A stretch of 64,000 nt of DNA from Streptomyces himalayensis subsp. himalayensis (GCF_013778455.1 NZ_JACEHE010000013.1:1-64000), one strand, 5' to 3'. Shown: positions 54,318 through 63,240, counted from the first letter of the stretch. Notes: a model not told the origin generated them from the sequence alone. Translations and numbers: made by a program.

Positions 54318-54352
54318 CTGGGGGTACCCCCAGGCCCTTGAGGCTCTGGGGG
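54318..54352 (+). promoter_or_regulatory. mutually exclusive 5'-end hairpins of the MFS mRNA
   Basis: CTGGGGG (54318-54324) pairs with CCCCCAG (54327-54333) over a TA centre, a perfect 16-nt palindrome. The same CCCCCAG is also complementary to CTGGGGG at 54346-54352 (12-nt loop). The two structures cannot coexist, so the leader may be a switch; the second hairpin lies just before the GAGGGG ribosome binding site of GTG 54372. Similar CTGGGGGTACCCCCAG elements recur in Streptomyces genomes. Confidence 0.75.
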
Positions 54353-54371
54353 AGGACCGGGAGGGGACGTT

Positions 54372-55619
54372 GTGACGACGACCGAAGTCGTGGGTGCCTC
54401 TGCGCCCACGTGGCGCGGGGGATTCGGGCGCCTGTGGACGGCTGCCGTGCTGTCGAGATTCGGCGACGCGCTGCGGACGGCGGCCTTACCGCTGCTCGCC
54501 GCCTCGCTGACGGACGAGCCGATGCTGATCGCCTCCGTGACGGCCTGCGGCTATCTGCCGTGGATCATCTTCGGGCTGCTCGGCGGGGCCCTGGCAGACC
54601 GGGTCGACCAGCGGCGCGCCATGTGGAGCGTGGACGTGGCGCGTGGCCTGCTGGTGGCGGCCTTCGCGGCGGCCGTGGCGCTGGGGCAGGCGACCATAGG
54701 ACTGCTCATCGCGCTGGCCTTCGCGCTCACCACCCTCCAGACACTCTTCGACAACGCCGCCACGGCCCTGCTGCCCAACCTGGTGGACGAGAGGGCACTG
54801 GGCAGCGCGAACGCGCGTCTGCTCACCGGCCAGCAGATCGCGGGCGGTCTGCTGGCGGCACCCGCCGTGCCCCTGTTGATCGTCGGAGGGATGGCCGTCC
54901 CGTTCGCGGCGGACGCCGTGACCTACCTGGTGGCGGCGGCACTCGTGGCCTCGCTGCGGACCTCCGTGCCTCAGCGTGACCCCAGACCCGCGGGCAGCAC
55001 CCTGCGCGGGGACATCGCCGCCGGACTCCGGGCGCTGTGGCGTGACCGTCCTCTGCGAGGACTGTGCCTCGCGACAGCCCTCTGCAACATCGGGATGGGT
55101 GCCCTGATCGCCACGATGGTGCTCCTCGTGACGGGCTGGCTCGACGCGGGCAACGGCGGATACGCAGCCGCTATGACGGCCTACGCGGTCGGCAGCCTGA
55201 CCGGGGGATGGGTGCAGCGGAGGCTCGTCGCTCGGGTAGGCCGAATACGCAGTGTGGTCATCGCCGGCTCGGCGCAGATCGGCGCACTGGTGGTGATGGG
55301 CACGGTGCGCAGCCTTGCCGCGGTGGTCGTGAGCCTGGCGGTCTTCGGTCTCATGGGCATGGTCTGGAACGTGAACACGACGACGCTGATGCAACAGCGG
55401 GCGCCCGCGGAGATGCTGGGACGCATCAGTTCGGCCTTCCGCACCCTGGCGGTCGCAGGGGCGCCGCTGGGTGCCCTTCTGGGCGGTGCCGTGGCCACGG
55501 CCTGGGGACTGAACACGCCCGCGCTGCTTGCGGCAGCGCTGTTCGTCCTGTCCGTCACCGCCCTGTTGCCTGCCCTTCAACCCGCCAACGGCGAACAGAC
55601 CGCTCATGGCGATACCTGA
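54372..55619 (+). CDS. MFS exporter (MFS_3 type)
   Basis: A 415-residue major facilitator with 12 helices of the MFS_3 group. Motif A is GLLGGALADRVDQRRAMW at about 70-87, the second-half equivalent is in GWVQRRLVARVGRIRSVV, and IGLLIALAFALTTLQTLFDN is helix 4. The group usually exports drugs or siderophores; the substrate is unknown. GTG 54372 follows GAGGGGACGTT. Its promoter is a perfect DNA-damage (PafBC-type) site, an unexpected partner for an efflux pump, and its 5' leader can fold into two alternative hairpins. pgi begins 76 nt after its stop. Confidence 0.9.
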   Translation: MTTTEVVGASAPTWRGGFGRLWTAAVLSRFGDALRTAALPLLAASLTDEPMLIASVTACGYLPWIIFGLLGGALADRVDQRRAMWSVDVARGLLVAAFAAAVALGQATIGLLIALAFALTTLQTLFDNAATALLPNLVDERALGSANARLLTGQQIAGGLLAAPAVPLLIVGGMAVPFAADAVTYLVAAALVASLRTSVPQRDPRPAGSTLRGDIAAGLRALWRDRPLRGLCLATALCNIGMGALIATMVLLVTGWLDAGNGGYAAAMTAYAVGSLTGGWVQRRLVARVGRIRSVVIAGSAQIGALVVMGTVRSLAAVVVSLAVFGLMGMVWNVNTTTLMQQRAPAEMLGRISSAFRTLAVAGAPLGALLGGAVATAWGLNTPALLAAALFVLSVTALLPALQPANGEQTAHGDT

Positions 55620-55694
55620 TCAATTAGGTTGGGAAGTGCAGCGGGGCAAGGTACGCAGGACGTACGCAGGTACAAGAGAAGGCTGAAGTCCCAG

Positions 55695-57347
55695 ATGAAC
55701 GCAGAACGCCGTACCAGGCTCAACCAGATGCCCGAGTGGACCGCTCTGGCCAAGCACCGGGAGCAGTTGGGGGAGGTGCATCTGCGTGAGCTGTTCGCCG
55801 CGGAGCCGGGGCGCGGCGCGGGCTACACGCTCCAGGTCGGCGATCTGTACGTCGACTACTCGAAGCACCTGGTCACGGACGAGACGCTGGCCCTGCTGCG
55901 TGACCTGGCCGCCGCGACCGGCGTGTTCGGGCTGCGAGACGCCATGTTCCGGGGCGAGAAGATCAACACGACCGAGGACCGTGCGGTGCTGCACGTCGCG
56001 CTGCGCGCCCCGCGTGACGCGGTCATCGAGGTCGACGGGAAGAACGTCGTGCCCGGGGTCCACGCAGTGCTCGACAAGATGAGTGCCTTCTCGGAGCGGG
56101 TCCGCTCGGGCGAGTGGACCGGCCACACCGGCAAGCGCATCAGGAACGTCGTCAACGTCGGCATCGGCGGCTCCGACCTCGGACCGGCCATGGCGTACGA
56201 GGCGCTGCGGGCCTTCACCGACCGCGATCTGACCGTGCGCTTCGTCTCGAACGTCGACGGCGCCGACCTGCACGAGGCCGTGCAGGGCCTGGACGCCGCC
56301 GAGACACTGTTCATCATCGCCTCGAAGACCTTCACCACCATCGAGACCATCACCAACGCGACCTCGGCGCGCACCTGGCTGCTGAACGAGCTGGGGGCCG
56401 GTCAGGAGGCCGTCGCCAAGCACTTCGTGGCACTGTCCACGAACGCCGAGAAGGTGGCCGACTTCGGCATCGACACGGCCAACATGTTCGAGTTCTGGGA
56501 CTGGGTCGGCGGCCGCTACTCGTATGACTCGGCGATCGGCCTGTCGCTGATGATCGCCATCGGCCCGGACCGCTTCCGGGAGATGCTCGACGGCTTCCAC
56601 CTGGTCGACGAGCACTTCCGCACGGCACCGGCCGAGTCCAACGTGCCGCTGCTGCTGGGCCTGCTGGGCATCTGGTACGGCAACTTCCACGGCGCGCAGT
56701 CGCATGCGGTGCTGCCCTACTCGCACTACCTGTCCAAGTTCACCGCGTATCTGCAGCAGCTGGACATGGAGTCCAACGGCAAGTCGGTGACCCGCGACGG
56801 TACGCCGGTGGAGTGGGAGACCGGGCCGGTCGTCTGGGGTACGCCGGGCACCAACGGGCAGCACGCGTACTTCCAGTTGATCCACCAGGGCACGAAGCTG
56901 ATCCCGGCCGACTTCATCGGCTTCGCCGACCCCGTCGCCGACCTGCAGCCGGGCCTGGTCGCCCAGCACGACCTGCTGATGGCCAACTTCTTCGCGCAGA
57001 CCCAGGCCCTGGCCTTCGGCAAGACCCCGGAGGAGGTGCGGGCCGAGGGCGTGCCGGAGGAGCTCGTGCCGCACAAGACGTTCAAGGGCAACCACCCGAC
57101 GACCACGATCCTTGCGCGCGAGCTCACGCCCTCCGTGCTCGGGCAGTTCGTCGCACTCTACGAGCACAAGGTGTTCGTGCAGGGCGCCGTGTGGAACATC
57201 GACTCGTTCGACCAGTGGGGTGTCGAGCTCGGCAAGGTTCTCGCCAAGCGCGTGGAGCCGGCCCTCACCGAGGGGGCCGACGTGCCGGGGCTCGACGAGT
57301 CGACCAAGGCGCTGGTCGCGAAGTACCGCGAGGTCCGCGGGCGTTAA
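55695..57347 (+). CDS. pgi: glucose-6-phosphate isomerase
   Basis: A 550-residue phosphoglucose isomerase. Sugar-phosphate site motifs are VNVGIGGSDLGPAMAYEALR, IIASKTFTTIETITNATSAR, EFWDWVGGRYSYDSAIGLSL and the C-terminal HQGTKLIPADFIGFADPVAD with the catalytic His; the C-terminal helix holds KGNHPTT. ATG 55695 is the family start; the 22-codon upstream extension from 55629 is not expected. In many Streptomyces pgi is followed by opcA-zwf-tal-tkt; here DUF2087 follows and the pentose-phosphate genes are not in this window. Confidence 0.98.
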   Translation: MNAERRTRLNQMPEWTALAKHREQLGEVHLRELFAAEPGRGAGYTLQVGDLYVDYSKHLVTDETLALLRDLAAATGVFGLRDAMFRGEKINTTEDRAVLHVALRAPRDAVIEVDGKNVVPGVHAVLDKMSAFSERVRSGEWTGHTGKRIRNVVNVGIGGSDLGPAMAYEALRAFTDRDLTVRFVSNVDGADLHEAVQGLDAAETLFIIASKTFTTIETITNATSARTWLLNELGAGQEAVAKHFVALSTNAEKVADFGIDTANMFEFWDWVGGRYSYDSAIGLSLMIAIGPDRFREMLDGFHLVDEHFRTAPAESNVPLLLGLLGIWYGNFHGAQSHAVLPYSHYLSKFTAYLQQLDMESNGKSVTRDGTPVEWETGPVVWGTPGTNGQHAYFQLIHQGTKLIPADFIGFADPVADLQPGLVAQHDLLMANFFAQTQALAFGKTPEEVRAEGVPEELVPHKTFKGNHPTTTILARELTPSVLGQFVALYEHKVFVQGAVWNIDSFDQWGVELGKVLAKRVEPALTEGADVPGLDESTKALVAKYREVRGR

Positions 57348-57417
57348 TCGGATGCGGGAGTGCCGTCCGGCGGGTGACACTGCTCCGGCTCCGTCACCTG
57401 CCGGGAGGCCCCCCCCC

Positions 57418-57897
57418 ATGGACCAGCTGCTTGCCGCACTCGCCGATCCAGAACGACTGAAGCTGTACGCCCGGATCGTCCTCGACGACCTGCCTCCGCG
57501 CGACGAGGACTCCGACGCTGTGCGCAAGCACCTCGGGCGGCTGCTCGCTACGGGGCTCGTCGAGCGGCTGCCGGACGGCTCGCTGCGGGCCGATCCCGCG
57601 GTGTTCCGGCGTCCGCGGCCCCAGGAACCGCAGTCCGGTGTCCCGCGCCGCCTCGCGGGGTTCTTCGCCGGCGGGCGGCTGACGACGATTCCGGTGCGTC
57701 CCGCCGTACGGCGTGAACTGCTCGCCCATCTGACCGGGACACTGTTCGAGAGCGAGCGCAGCTACAGCGAGCCCGAGGTCAACGAGGCGTTCCGCACTGT
57801 GCACGACGACACGTCGGCGCTGCGGCGCTATTGCGTGGAGAACGGGCTCCTTGTCAGGGAACGTGACGGCAGCAGGTACCGCCGGGTGGCGGCGTAA
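57418..57897 (+). CDS. DUF2087 winged-helix-like protein
   Basis: A 159-residue protein. The N-terminal part (about 1-55) looks like an ArsR-type winged helix (LADPERLKLYARIVLDDLPP, then LLATGLVERLPDGSLRADPA), and the C-terminal 75 residues are the DUF2087 domain (LTTIPVRPAVRRELLAHLTG, YSEPEVNEAFRTVHDDTSAL, LRRYCVENGLLVRERDGSRY). It is probably a transcriptional regulator, but the target is unknown. ATG 57418 follows GGAGG and a run of nine C bases. Confidence 0.88.
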   Translation: MDQLLAALADPERLKLYARIVLDDLPPRDEDSDAVRKHLGRLLATGLVERLPDGSLRADPAVFRRPRPQEPQSGVPRRLAGFFAGGRLTTIPVRPAVRRELLAHLTGTLFESERSYSEPEVNEAFRTVHDDTSALRRYCVENGLLVRERDGSRYRRVAA

Positions 57898-57977
57898 CCG
57901 CTGTGGGCAGGTGTTCCTCCCCCAGCTAACGCTCGCCGGGCGGTGTCGGCGGGGGTTCTGTGCAGGCCGGCCCCGGC

Positions 57978-60278
57978 TCAAGCCACCGCGCTGAGCGTGT
58001 CCGCCAGCCGGCGCCGGGCCGCGCGCGCCGCCGGCAGTGCCGCGAGCGCGGCGGCACCCACCACGGCGCCGAGGCCGAACAGCAGCAGCACAAGCGGGGA
58101 CGGCGCCCGGGCGATTCCGGCGCCGATCCCGCTGGAGCTGCCCTGCGCATCGATCAGCCACTGCGCGAGGGGCACTCCGAGCGCCGTACCGGCGAACACG
58201 GCGGCCAGGGCGGTGCAGCCGGTGGCTGTCACGGAGACGAGGGCGATCTGGCGCGGTGACAGCCCGATCGCCTTGAGCGCCAGCAGGTCCCGCTCGCTCT
58301 CGCGGACGGTTCCGCCGATCGCGGTCAGCAGTTCGATGAGTCCGATCAGGGCCAGCACGGCGATCAGCCCTGCCACCACCCCGCGGAGAGGCGAAAGCCC
58401 GTCGGCCGGGTTGGTCACCGCATGCACGTCAAGCCGCCCCTTGGAGGCCGCCGTCAGCTGGGCACCGACCTGCTGGCCGTCCGCACCGTGCCGCAACCGG
58501 AGCTGGTAGAGCGTCGGTTGCAGCTCGGGGTCGTTCTCGCGGAGCGTGTCCAGCAAGGTGGAGATGACCCGGCCGCCGTTCTCGGGTTCGATGCTGCGTC
58601 CGACGATGTGCAGGATCTGCGGCCGACCGCCCACCGTCATCCGCACCCAGTCGCCGACGCGTACGTTCAGCAGATCCAGCAGCCCCTGTCCGGCCACCGC
58701 CTCGTCGGCCCCGTGCGCCGGGCGGCCCTCCGCCAGCGAGAAGGGATACGGATCGTCCCGGGTGCCGATCCCGCGCAGCGCGATCGTGCCGGTCTGGCCC
58801 GGCACCAGCGCCGCCACTTCGACGCCCGGATGGACGGCGGCGATCCGCGGGTTCTCCGCCAGCAGGGCCCGCGCCCGCTGATCGCCGAGGCCCTCGTCGG
58901 CGCGTGCAGTGAGCGCCGCAGCGAGACCGACCTGCTCAGGCCTGCTGTGGAAGCGGTCGATCGTGGTCCAGGCGCTCAGTGCGACGACGATGAGCAGCAG
59001 CGGCAGCGCGAGCCGGGCGGTGGTGGCCAGCGAGCGTGGCCGCCACGAGAACGCCTTGTGCCAGCCCAGCACCAGCGCGGGCGGCAGCCGCCGCCCGAGC
59101 GCCGCGCGGGCCACGCCCGACAGCGGTTTGCCCAGGGGCGCCGCTGCCCGCAGTACGGGCACCGGCGGCACCCGCCCGGCCCGCCACGCCGCGAGACATG
59201 TGGCCGCACCGATGAACAGCACCGCCGCCACGGGCACCGAGACGAGGGCAGCGGTGTGCCCGGGCAGTCCCTGCCATACGCCGACCGCGTCGCCCAGACG
59301 CCCGGGCAGCAGGTGGCTCCCGGCTGCCTGAATCAGCCCCGCGGCCGCCACGGCTCCGATGAACGCGAAGCCCACGTGCTGGACCAGGAAGATGCGCACC
59401 ACCTGACCGGGAGTGAAGCCGATGGCCTTCAGGACGGAGATGTTCCGCAGATGGCCGCGGATCCGGGTGCCGATCGCGCCGTACACGGCGAGTGCCGCGG
59501 CGAGCAGGGCGCCGAGCCCGAAGAGGCCGAGCACCTGGCCGAGCAGCCGGTTGTCGCCCTGTGCCTCGGCGCGTGCCTGCTGCCAGTGGGAGACCTGCGT
59601 GACCGCGCCCGCGCCCAGTGTGGTGACGGCGCGCTGGACCGCGTAGTCCGTGTCGTCGGGGTCGGCGAGGCGCAGCCCGATGACCTGCCCCGTGCGGGCG
59701 GTGTCTGCGCGGGGCACGGCGGCAGGCAGCGCCCAGACGACTCCGGGCCGCTCAGCCGGACGGTAGCGGGGCTCGGCGCTGTCGGCGACCCCCAGCACGG
59801 TCACCGTCCGGGAGCTGCCGGGCAGGGTCAGCGTGTCGCCGGTTTCCGCCCACAGCGCCCGGGCGAGGCTGCCCTCCAGGACGACGCCGTCGGGCGTACG
59901 GGCATCCAGCCACCGGCCGGAGGTGAGGAGCGGGCGCGCGGTCGTCGGCTGATCGCCGTCGGCGCCGCGCAGTTCCACTGAGGCCCTGGTGCCATGCGAC
60001 TCGACGGTGGTGGCGGCGGTGCGGTACGGGCCCGACACGGAAGTGACACCGTCCAGCGACGCGAGACTGCCGGCATCGACGGACGGGGCGGTGTGGATCC
60101 ACACATGGGCACCCCTGGACTGTGTGAAGACGCGCTGCCAGGGGTTGGTGGCGTATCCGAAGAGGGCCGTGGCCAGCAGCAGCGACGCGACGATCCCGGC
60201 GGTGGCGAGGACGATGAACAGCGCCTCACCGCGGTGCGCCCGCAGGTCGGCGCCTGCCCAGCGCAGGGTGGCCCGCAC
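57978..60278 (-). CDS. FtsX-type ABC transporter permease
   Basis: A 766-residue permease of the MacB/FtsX class with the duplicated layout: N-terminal helix, large extracytoplasmic domain, three helices (about 250-375), then a second copy (helix about 415, periplasmic domain, three C-terminal helices about 640-760). The FtsX motif regions VLKAIGFTPGQVVRIFLVQ and ALKAIGLSPRQIALVSVTAT are visible in both halves. With the ATPase gene upstream it forms an exporter; substrates may be lipids or peptides. GTG 60278 lies 6 nt after the ATPase stop. Confidence 0.93.
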   Translation of the reverse strand: MRATLRWAGADLRAHRGEALFIVLATAGIVASLLLATALFGYATNPWQRVFTQSRGAHVWIHTAPSVDAGSLASLDGVTSVSGPYRTAATTVESHGTRASVELRGADGDQPTTARPLLTSGRWLDARTPDGVVLEGSLARALWAETGDTLTLPGSSRTVTVLGVADSAEPRYRPAERPGVVWALPAAVPRADTARTGQVIGLRLADPDDTDYAVQRAVTTLGAGAVTQVSHWQQARAEAQGDNRLLGQVLGLFGLGALLAAALAVYGAIGTRIRGHLRNISVLKAIGFTPGQVVRIFLVQHVGFAFIGAVAAAGLIQAAGSHLLPGRLGDAVGVWQGLPGHTAALVSVPVAAVLFIGAATCLAAWRAGRVPPVPVLRAAAPLGKPLSGVARAALGRRLPPALVLGWHKAFSWRPRSLATTARLALPLLLIVVALSAWTTIDRFHSRPEQVGLAAALTARADEGLGDQRARALLAENPRIAAVHPGVEVAALVPGQTGTIALRGIGTRDDPYPFSLAEGRPAHGADEAVAGQGLLDLLNVRVGDWVRMTVGGRPQILHIVGRSIEPENGGRVISTLLDTLRENDPELQPTLYQLRLRHGADGQQVGAQLTAASKGRLDVHAVTNPADGLSPLRGVVAGLIAVLALIGLIELLTAIGGTVRESERDLLALKAIGLSPRQIALVSVTATGCTALAAVFAGTALGVPLAQWLIDAQGSSSGIGAGIARAPSPLVLLLFGLGAVVGAAALAALPAARAARRRLADTLSAVA

Positions 60279-60284
60279 GTCGCC

Positions 60285-61049
60285 TCAGCCCTTCAGCTCG
60301 AGCACACCGGACGTGCCCGCGCCGCTCGGCGGCGCCCCGTCCAGCTCGGCGTCGTCGGCTATCCGACCGTCGAAGAAGCTGATCACACGGTCCGCGGCGC
60401 TCGCGAGCCGTGCGTCATGGGTGACCAGCACAATCGTCTGGCCGCGCTGGTGGAAGCGGGACAGCAGCCGCATCACCTCACGGGTGCCCTTGCTGTCCAG
60501 GCTGCCCGCGGGCTCGTCGGCGAGGAGCAGTCCGGGGTGGTTCACCAGCGCCCGGGCCAGGGCCACCCGCTGCTGCTCTCCGCCGGACAGCTCGCCCGGC
60601 ATGCTGCGCGCCTTACCGTCCAGGCCCAGCTCGGCCAGCAGCCCCTCGCGTTCGGCGCGCGCCTGCTTCGGCGACATCCCGGCGAGCAGGGCGGGCAGCT
60701 CGACGTTGTCGGCGACCGACAGATTCGAGACCAGGTTGAAGAACTGGAAGACGATGCCGATGCGCCGCCTGCGCTCCACCGCCCAGCGCGCCTCGCTCCA
60801 GGAGTCCGTGCGCTCCCCGTCCAGCCACACGCTGCCGCTGTCCGGCCGCTGGAGTCCGCCGAGCAGATGCAGCATGGTCGACTTCCCGGCGCCCGAGGGG
60901 CCGGTGACGGCCACGAACTCGCCCGGCCGCACGGCGAGATCCACACCCCGTACGGCGTGGGCCGGGGCGCCTTCGCCGTAGTGCGTCTTGACCAGGCCCT
61001 CGGCGCGCACCAGGGGAGCGGGCGCACAAGGTTCGACGGGGGTGCTCAT
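60285..61049 (-). CDS. LolD/MacB-type ABC transporter ATPase
   Basis: A 254-residue ABC ATPase. Walker A GPSGAGKS at 50-57, Q-loop Gln near 101 (VFQFFNLV), signature LSGGEQQRV at 154-162, Walker B LLLADEP at 174-180, and the switch His in LVTHDARLAS. The pattern with DEPAGSLD is that of LolD/MacB ATPases that pair with FtsX-type permeases. ATG 61049 overlaps the stop of the PadR gene by 4 nt (ATGA). The C-terminal tail (about 225-254) is Ala/Asp-rich. Confidence 0.95.
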   Translation of the reverse strand: MSTPVEPCAPAPLVRAEGLVKTHYGEGAPAHAVRGVDLAVRPGEFVAVTGPSGAGKSTMLHLLGGLQRPDSGSVWLDGERTDSWSEARWAVERRRRIGIVFQFFNLVSNLSVADNVELPALLAGMSPKQARAEREGLLAELGLDGKARSMPGELSGGEQQRVALARALVNHPGLLLADEPAGSLDSKGTREVMRLLSRFHQRGQTIVLVTHDARLASAADRVISFFDGRIADDAELDGAPPSGAGTSGVLELKG

Positions 61050-61561
61050 TCCGGCTCCTCCAGCTCCTCCTGGCAGCGCTCCAGCCAGTCCAGGTCGGCC
61101 TGCAGATGCAGCATGGCGCCCTCGATCAGCAGTTGGGCGATGCGGTTGTCCCGGTTCTCGGCCGCGGCGAGCTTCGACAGACTGCGCATGGTGTTCAGGT
61201 ACCGGCGCCGCTGCTTGTTGATCAGGCTGATCCGGTCGGCGAGGCCGGTCTGCGGGGCGAGGGCGAGCTTCATGAAGAACTCGTCCCGGACCCGCGGCTC
61301 GTCCGCCGTCTCCTCGTACCAGGCGTGCAGCGCTTCCCGCCCGGCGTCGGTGAGGTGGTAGATCTTCTTGTTGGGCCGGCTCGACTGCTCGACTTCCTCG
61401 CCCTCGATCAGCCCCGACTTCTCCAGCCGGCCGAGCGTCACATAGATCTGGCCGACGTTCGGCTGAGGGTACGCGGCACCCAGCAGTTGCTCAAGGTCCT
61501 GCTTGAGCTCGTAGCCGTGGGCCGGGCCGCGCGCCAGGAGAGCCAGAAGGGGCAGGCGCAC
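61046..61561 (-). CDS. PadR-family transcriptional regulator
   Basis: A 171-residue PadR regulator, likely repressor of its own ABC transporter operon. The winged helix is in RLPLLALLARGPAHGYELKQ and GQIYVTLGRLEKSGLIEGEE; the long C-terminal coiled-coil helix carries the dimer (MRSLSKLAAAENRDNRIAQL). GTG 61561 follows GGAGGAGAG. It is first in the operon padR-ATPase-permease with 4-nt and 6-nt junctions. The palindrome at 61624-61637 upstream is a possible operator. Confidence 0.93.
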   Translation of the reverse strand: MRLPLLALLARGPAHGYELKQDLEQLLGAAYPQPNVGQIYVTLGRLEKSGLIEGEEVEQSSRPNKKIYHLTDAGREALHAWYEETADEPRVRDEFFMKLALAPQTGLADRISLINKQRRRYLNTMRSLSKLAAAENRDNRIAQLLIEGAMLHLQADLDWLERCQEELEEPE

Positions 61562-61623
61562 TTCGCGCTCTCCTCCTCCCCGTCCTCGTGATGTGCCGCA
61601 GGCCCTAGTATCGCCGATGCCTA

Positions 61624-61637
61624 ACAGGTATACATGT
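61624..61637. promoter_or_regulatory. palindromic operator-like site between padR and the SBP gene
   Basis: ACAGGTATACATGT is an imperfect palindrome (12 of 14 bases symmetrical) in the 128-nt divergent region between padR and the solute-binding protein gene. Its ACA...TGT arms resemble PadR boxes, and a related element, ACATGCATGT, lies at 63151-63160. Confidence 0.55.
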
Positions 61638-61689
61638 CGGCTGTCCGCCCGGACGACGATGCCCGGTGCCGTTGTACAGGGAGGAACCT

Positions 61690-62961
61690 ATGCGGTGGAT
61701 ACGTGCCGCCGGTAGGGGCCTCCTGGTCGCCGCGGTGCTCCTGACCGGATACATCGCGTCGGGCACCCCGGCCGACGGTGCGCGGGGCAGCGGGCGCGGG
61801 CCCCTCACGCTGGCGACCGCGGGCGACCTCACCGGCTATCTCGCACCGCTGCTCGACGGCTGGAACCGCGCGCATCCCGACGAACGGGTCACGCTCGTCG
61901 AGCTCCCCGACTCCGCCGACGAGACCCATGCCCAGATGACCACAGATCTGCGCTCGGGCGCCGGCCGCTTCGACGTGCTCAACATCGATGTCGCCTGGAC
62001 CTCGGAGTTCGCGGCGGCCGGCTGGATCTCCCCGCTTCAGCGGGACCGCTTCCCGCTGAAGAGCTTCCTGCGGCCGGTGGTGGACACGGCGACATACGAG
62101 GGAAGGCTGTACGCCGTCCCGTATGTCACCAATGCCGGGCTTCTGCTCTATCGCAAGGACATCCTCGACAAGGAGGGCGTGGAACCGCCGCGCACCTGGG
62201 CCGAACTGGAGCACCAGGCCAGGACCATCGCCGCGAAGTACGGACTCGACGGCTACGCGGGCCAGTTCCTGCCGTACGAGGGCCTCACCGTCAACGCGGC
62301 CGAAGCGGTCTACTCGGCGGGCGGCACGATCCTCGGCGACGAGGGCGAGCGCGTCACCGTGAACTCGGCCGCCGCGCGGGAGGGCATCGGTTTCCTCGCC
62401 CGCGGAGTGCGCGACGGCTGGATCCCGCAGGAGGCGCTGACGTTCAAGGAAGAGGAGTCGCGGCAGGCCTTCCAGGACGGCCGTCTGCTCTTTCTGCGCA
62501 ACTGGCCCTATGCGTACGTGAGCGCGTCCGGCAAGGGGTCCGAGGTCGCCGGGAAGATCGGCGCCGTCCCGCTGCCGGGCCCCGACGGTCCTGGCGCGAG
62601 CGTGCTCGGCGGCTCCAATCTCGCGGTCAGCACGCATGCGCGCCATCCGGATTCGGCGGCCGCCCTCATCGCGTATCTCACGAGTGAGCGGGTGCAGCGG
62701 CAGGTCCTCACCGAGGGTGCGCTGCCGCCGGTACGGGCCGATCTGTACCAGGACCCGGAGCTCATCCGGGAGTTCCCGTATCTGCCGACGCTGCGGGCCG
62801 GCGTGCTCGCGGCGGCGCCGCGGCCCAAGAGCCCGCGTTACGACCAGGTGAGCCTGGCCGTGCAGGCCGTCGTGCACGACGCGATGACCCAGCAGCAGAC
62901 GCCGGAGGCGGCGGTGCGGCGCCTCGCGCGGGAGCTGGCGGCCATCGCGCGGCGCGGCTGA
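61690..62961 (+). CDS. secreted sugar-binding protein of an ABC importer
   Basis: A 423-residue extracellular solute-binding protein (family 1, sugar-binding). A signal peptide is clear (MRWIRAAGRGLLVAAVLLTG), but there is no cysteine at the cleavage region, so it is not a lipoprotein like nearly all Gram-positive importers. The body has ESBP motifs DVLNIDVAWTSEFAAAGWIS, LYAVPYVTNAGLLLYRKDIL, and the SBP hinge LLFLRNWPYAYVSASGKG. It probably binds a maltose/trehalose-type sugar, given the GH13 gene that follows. ATG 61690 has GGGAGGAACCT. The two permease genes of such an importer are absent between it and the GH13 gene. Confidence 0.88.
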   Translation: MRWIRAAGRGLLVAAVLLTGYIASGTPADGARGSGRGPLTLATAGDLTGYLAPLLDGWNRAHPDERVTLVELPDSADETHAQMTTDLRSGAGRFDVLNIDVAWTSEFAAAGWISPLQRDRFPLKSFLRPVVDTATYEGRLYAVPYVTNAGLLLYRKDILDKEGVEPPRTWAELEHQARTIAAKYGLDGYAGQFLPYEGLTVNAAEAVYSAGGTILGDEGERVTVNSAAAREGIGFLARGVRDGWIPQEALTFKEEESRQAFQDGRLLFLRNWPYAYVSASGKGSEVAGKIGAVPLPGPDGPGASVLGGSNLAVSTHARHPDSAAALIAYLTSERVQRQVLTEGALPPVRADLYQDPELIREFPYLPTLRAGVLAAAPRPKSPRYDQVSLAVQAVVHDAMTQQQTPEAAVRRLARELAAIARRG

Positions 62962-63123
62962 GTTCTTCCGCCTTCCGTCTGCCGCTGGCTCTTGCCCGCC
63001 CGGTGTCTCCCGTCGGCGATTGTTACTTACGCGTTAGGTATTCGCTTCGACTCAAGGCACCCCTCGAGCACGGAAATATCGGGGCAATACTCCCTCAACT
63101 GGCCACTGGTTCCTGCCTACTCG

Positions 63124-63160
63124 TTGACATCTCCTCGTCATGCCTACCTAACATGCATGT
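63124..63160 (+). promoter_or_regulatory. possible promoter/operator of the GH13 gene
   Basis: TTGACA (63124-63129) with TAACAT (63149-63154) at a slightly long 19-nt spacing; the perfect palindrome ACATGCATGT (63151-63160) overlaps the -10. The CTAACA...ATGTAT pattern also resembles the element at 61621-61637. Confidence 0.45.
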
Positions 63161-63240
63161 ATAACGGCGGCCGCCCGCACAGGGGCTCTCGGCCGCGACC
63201 ACCCCTCCAGGCATGACATTCAGAGACAGGTCAACGGGTG

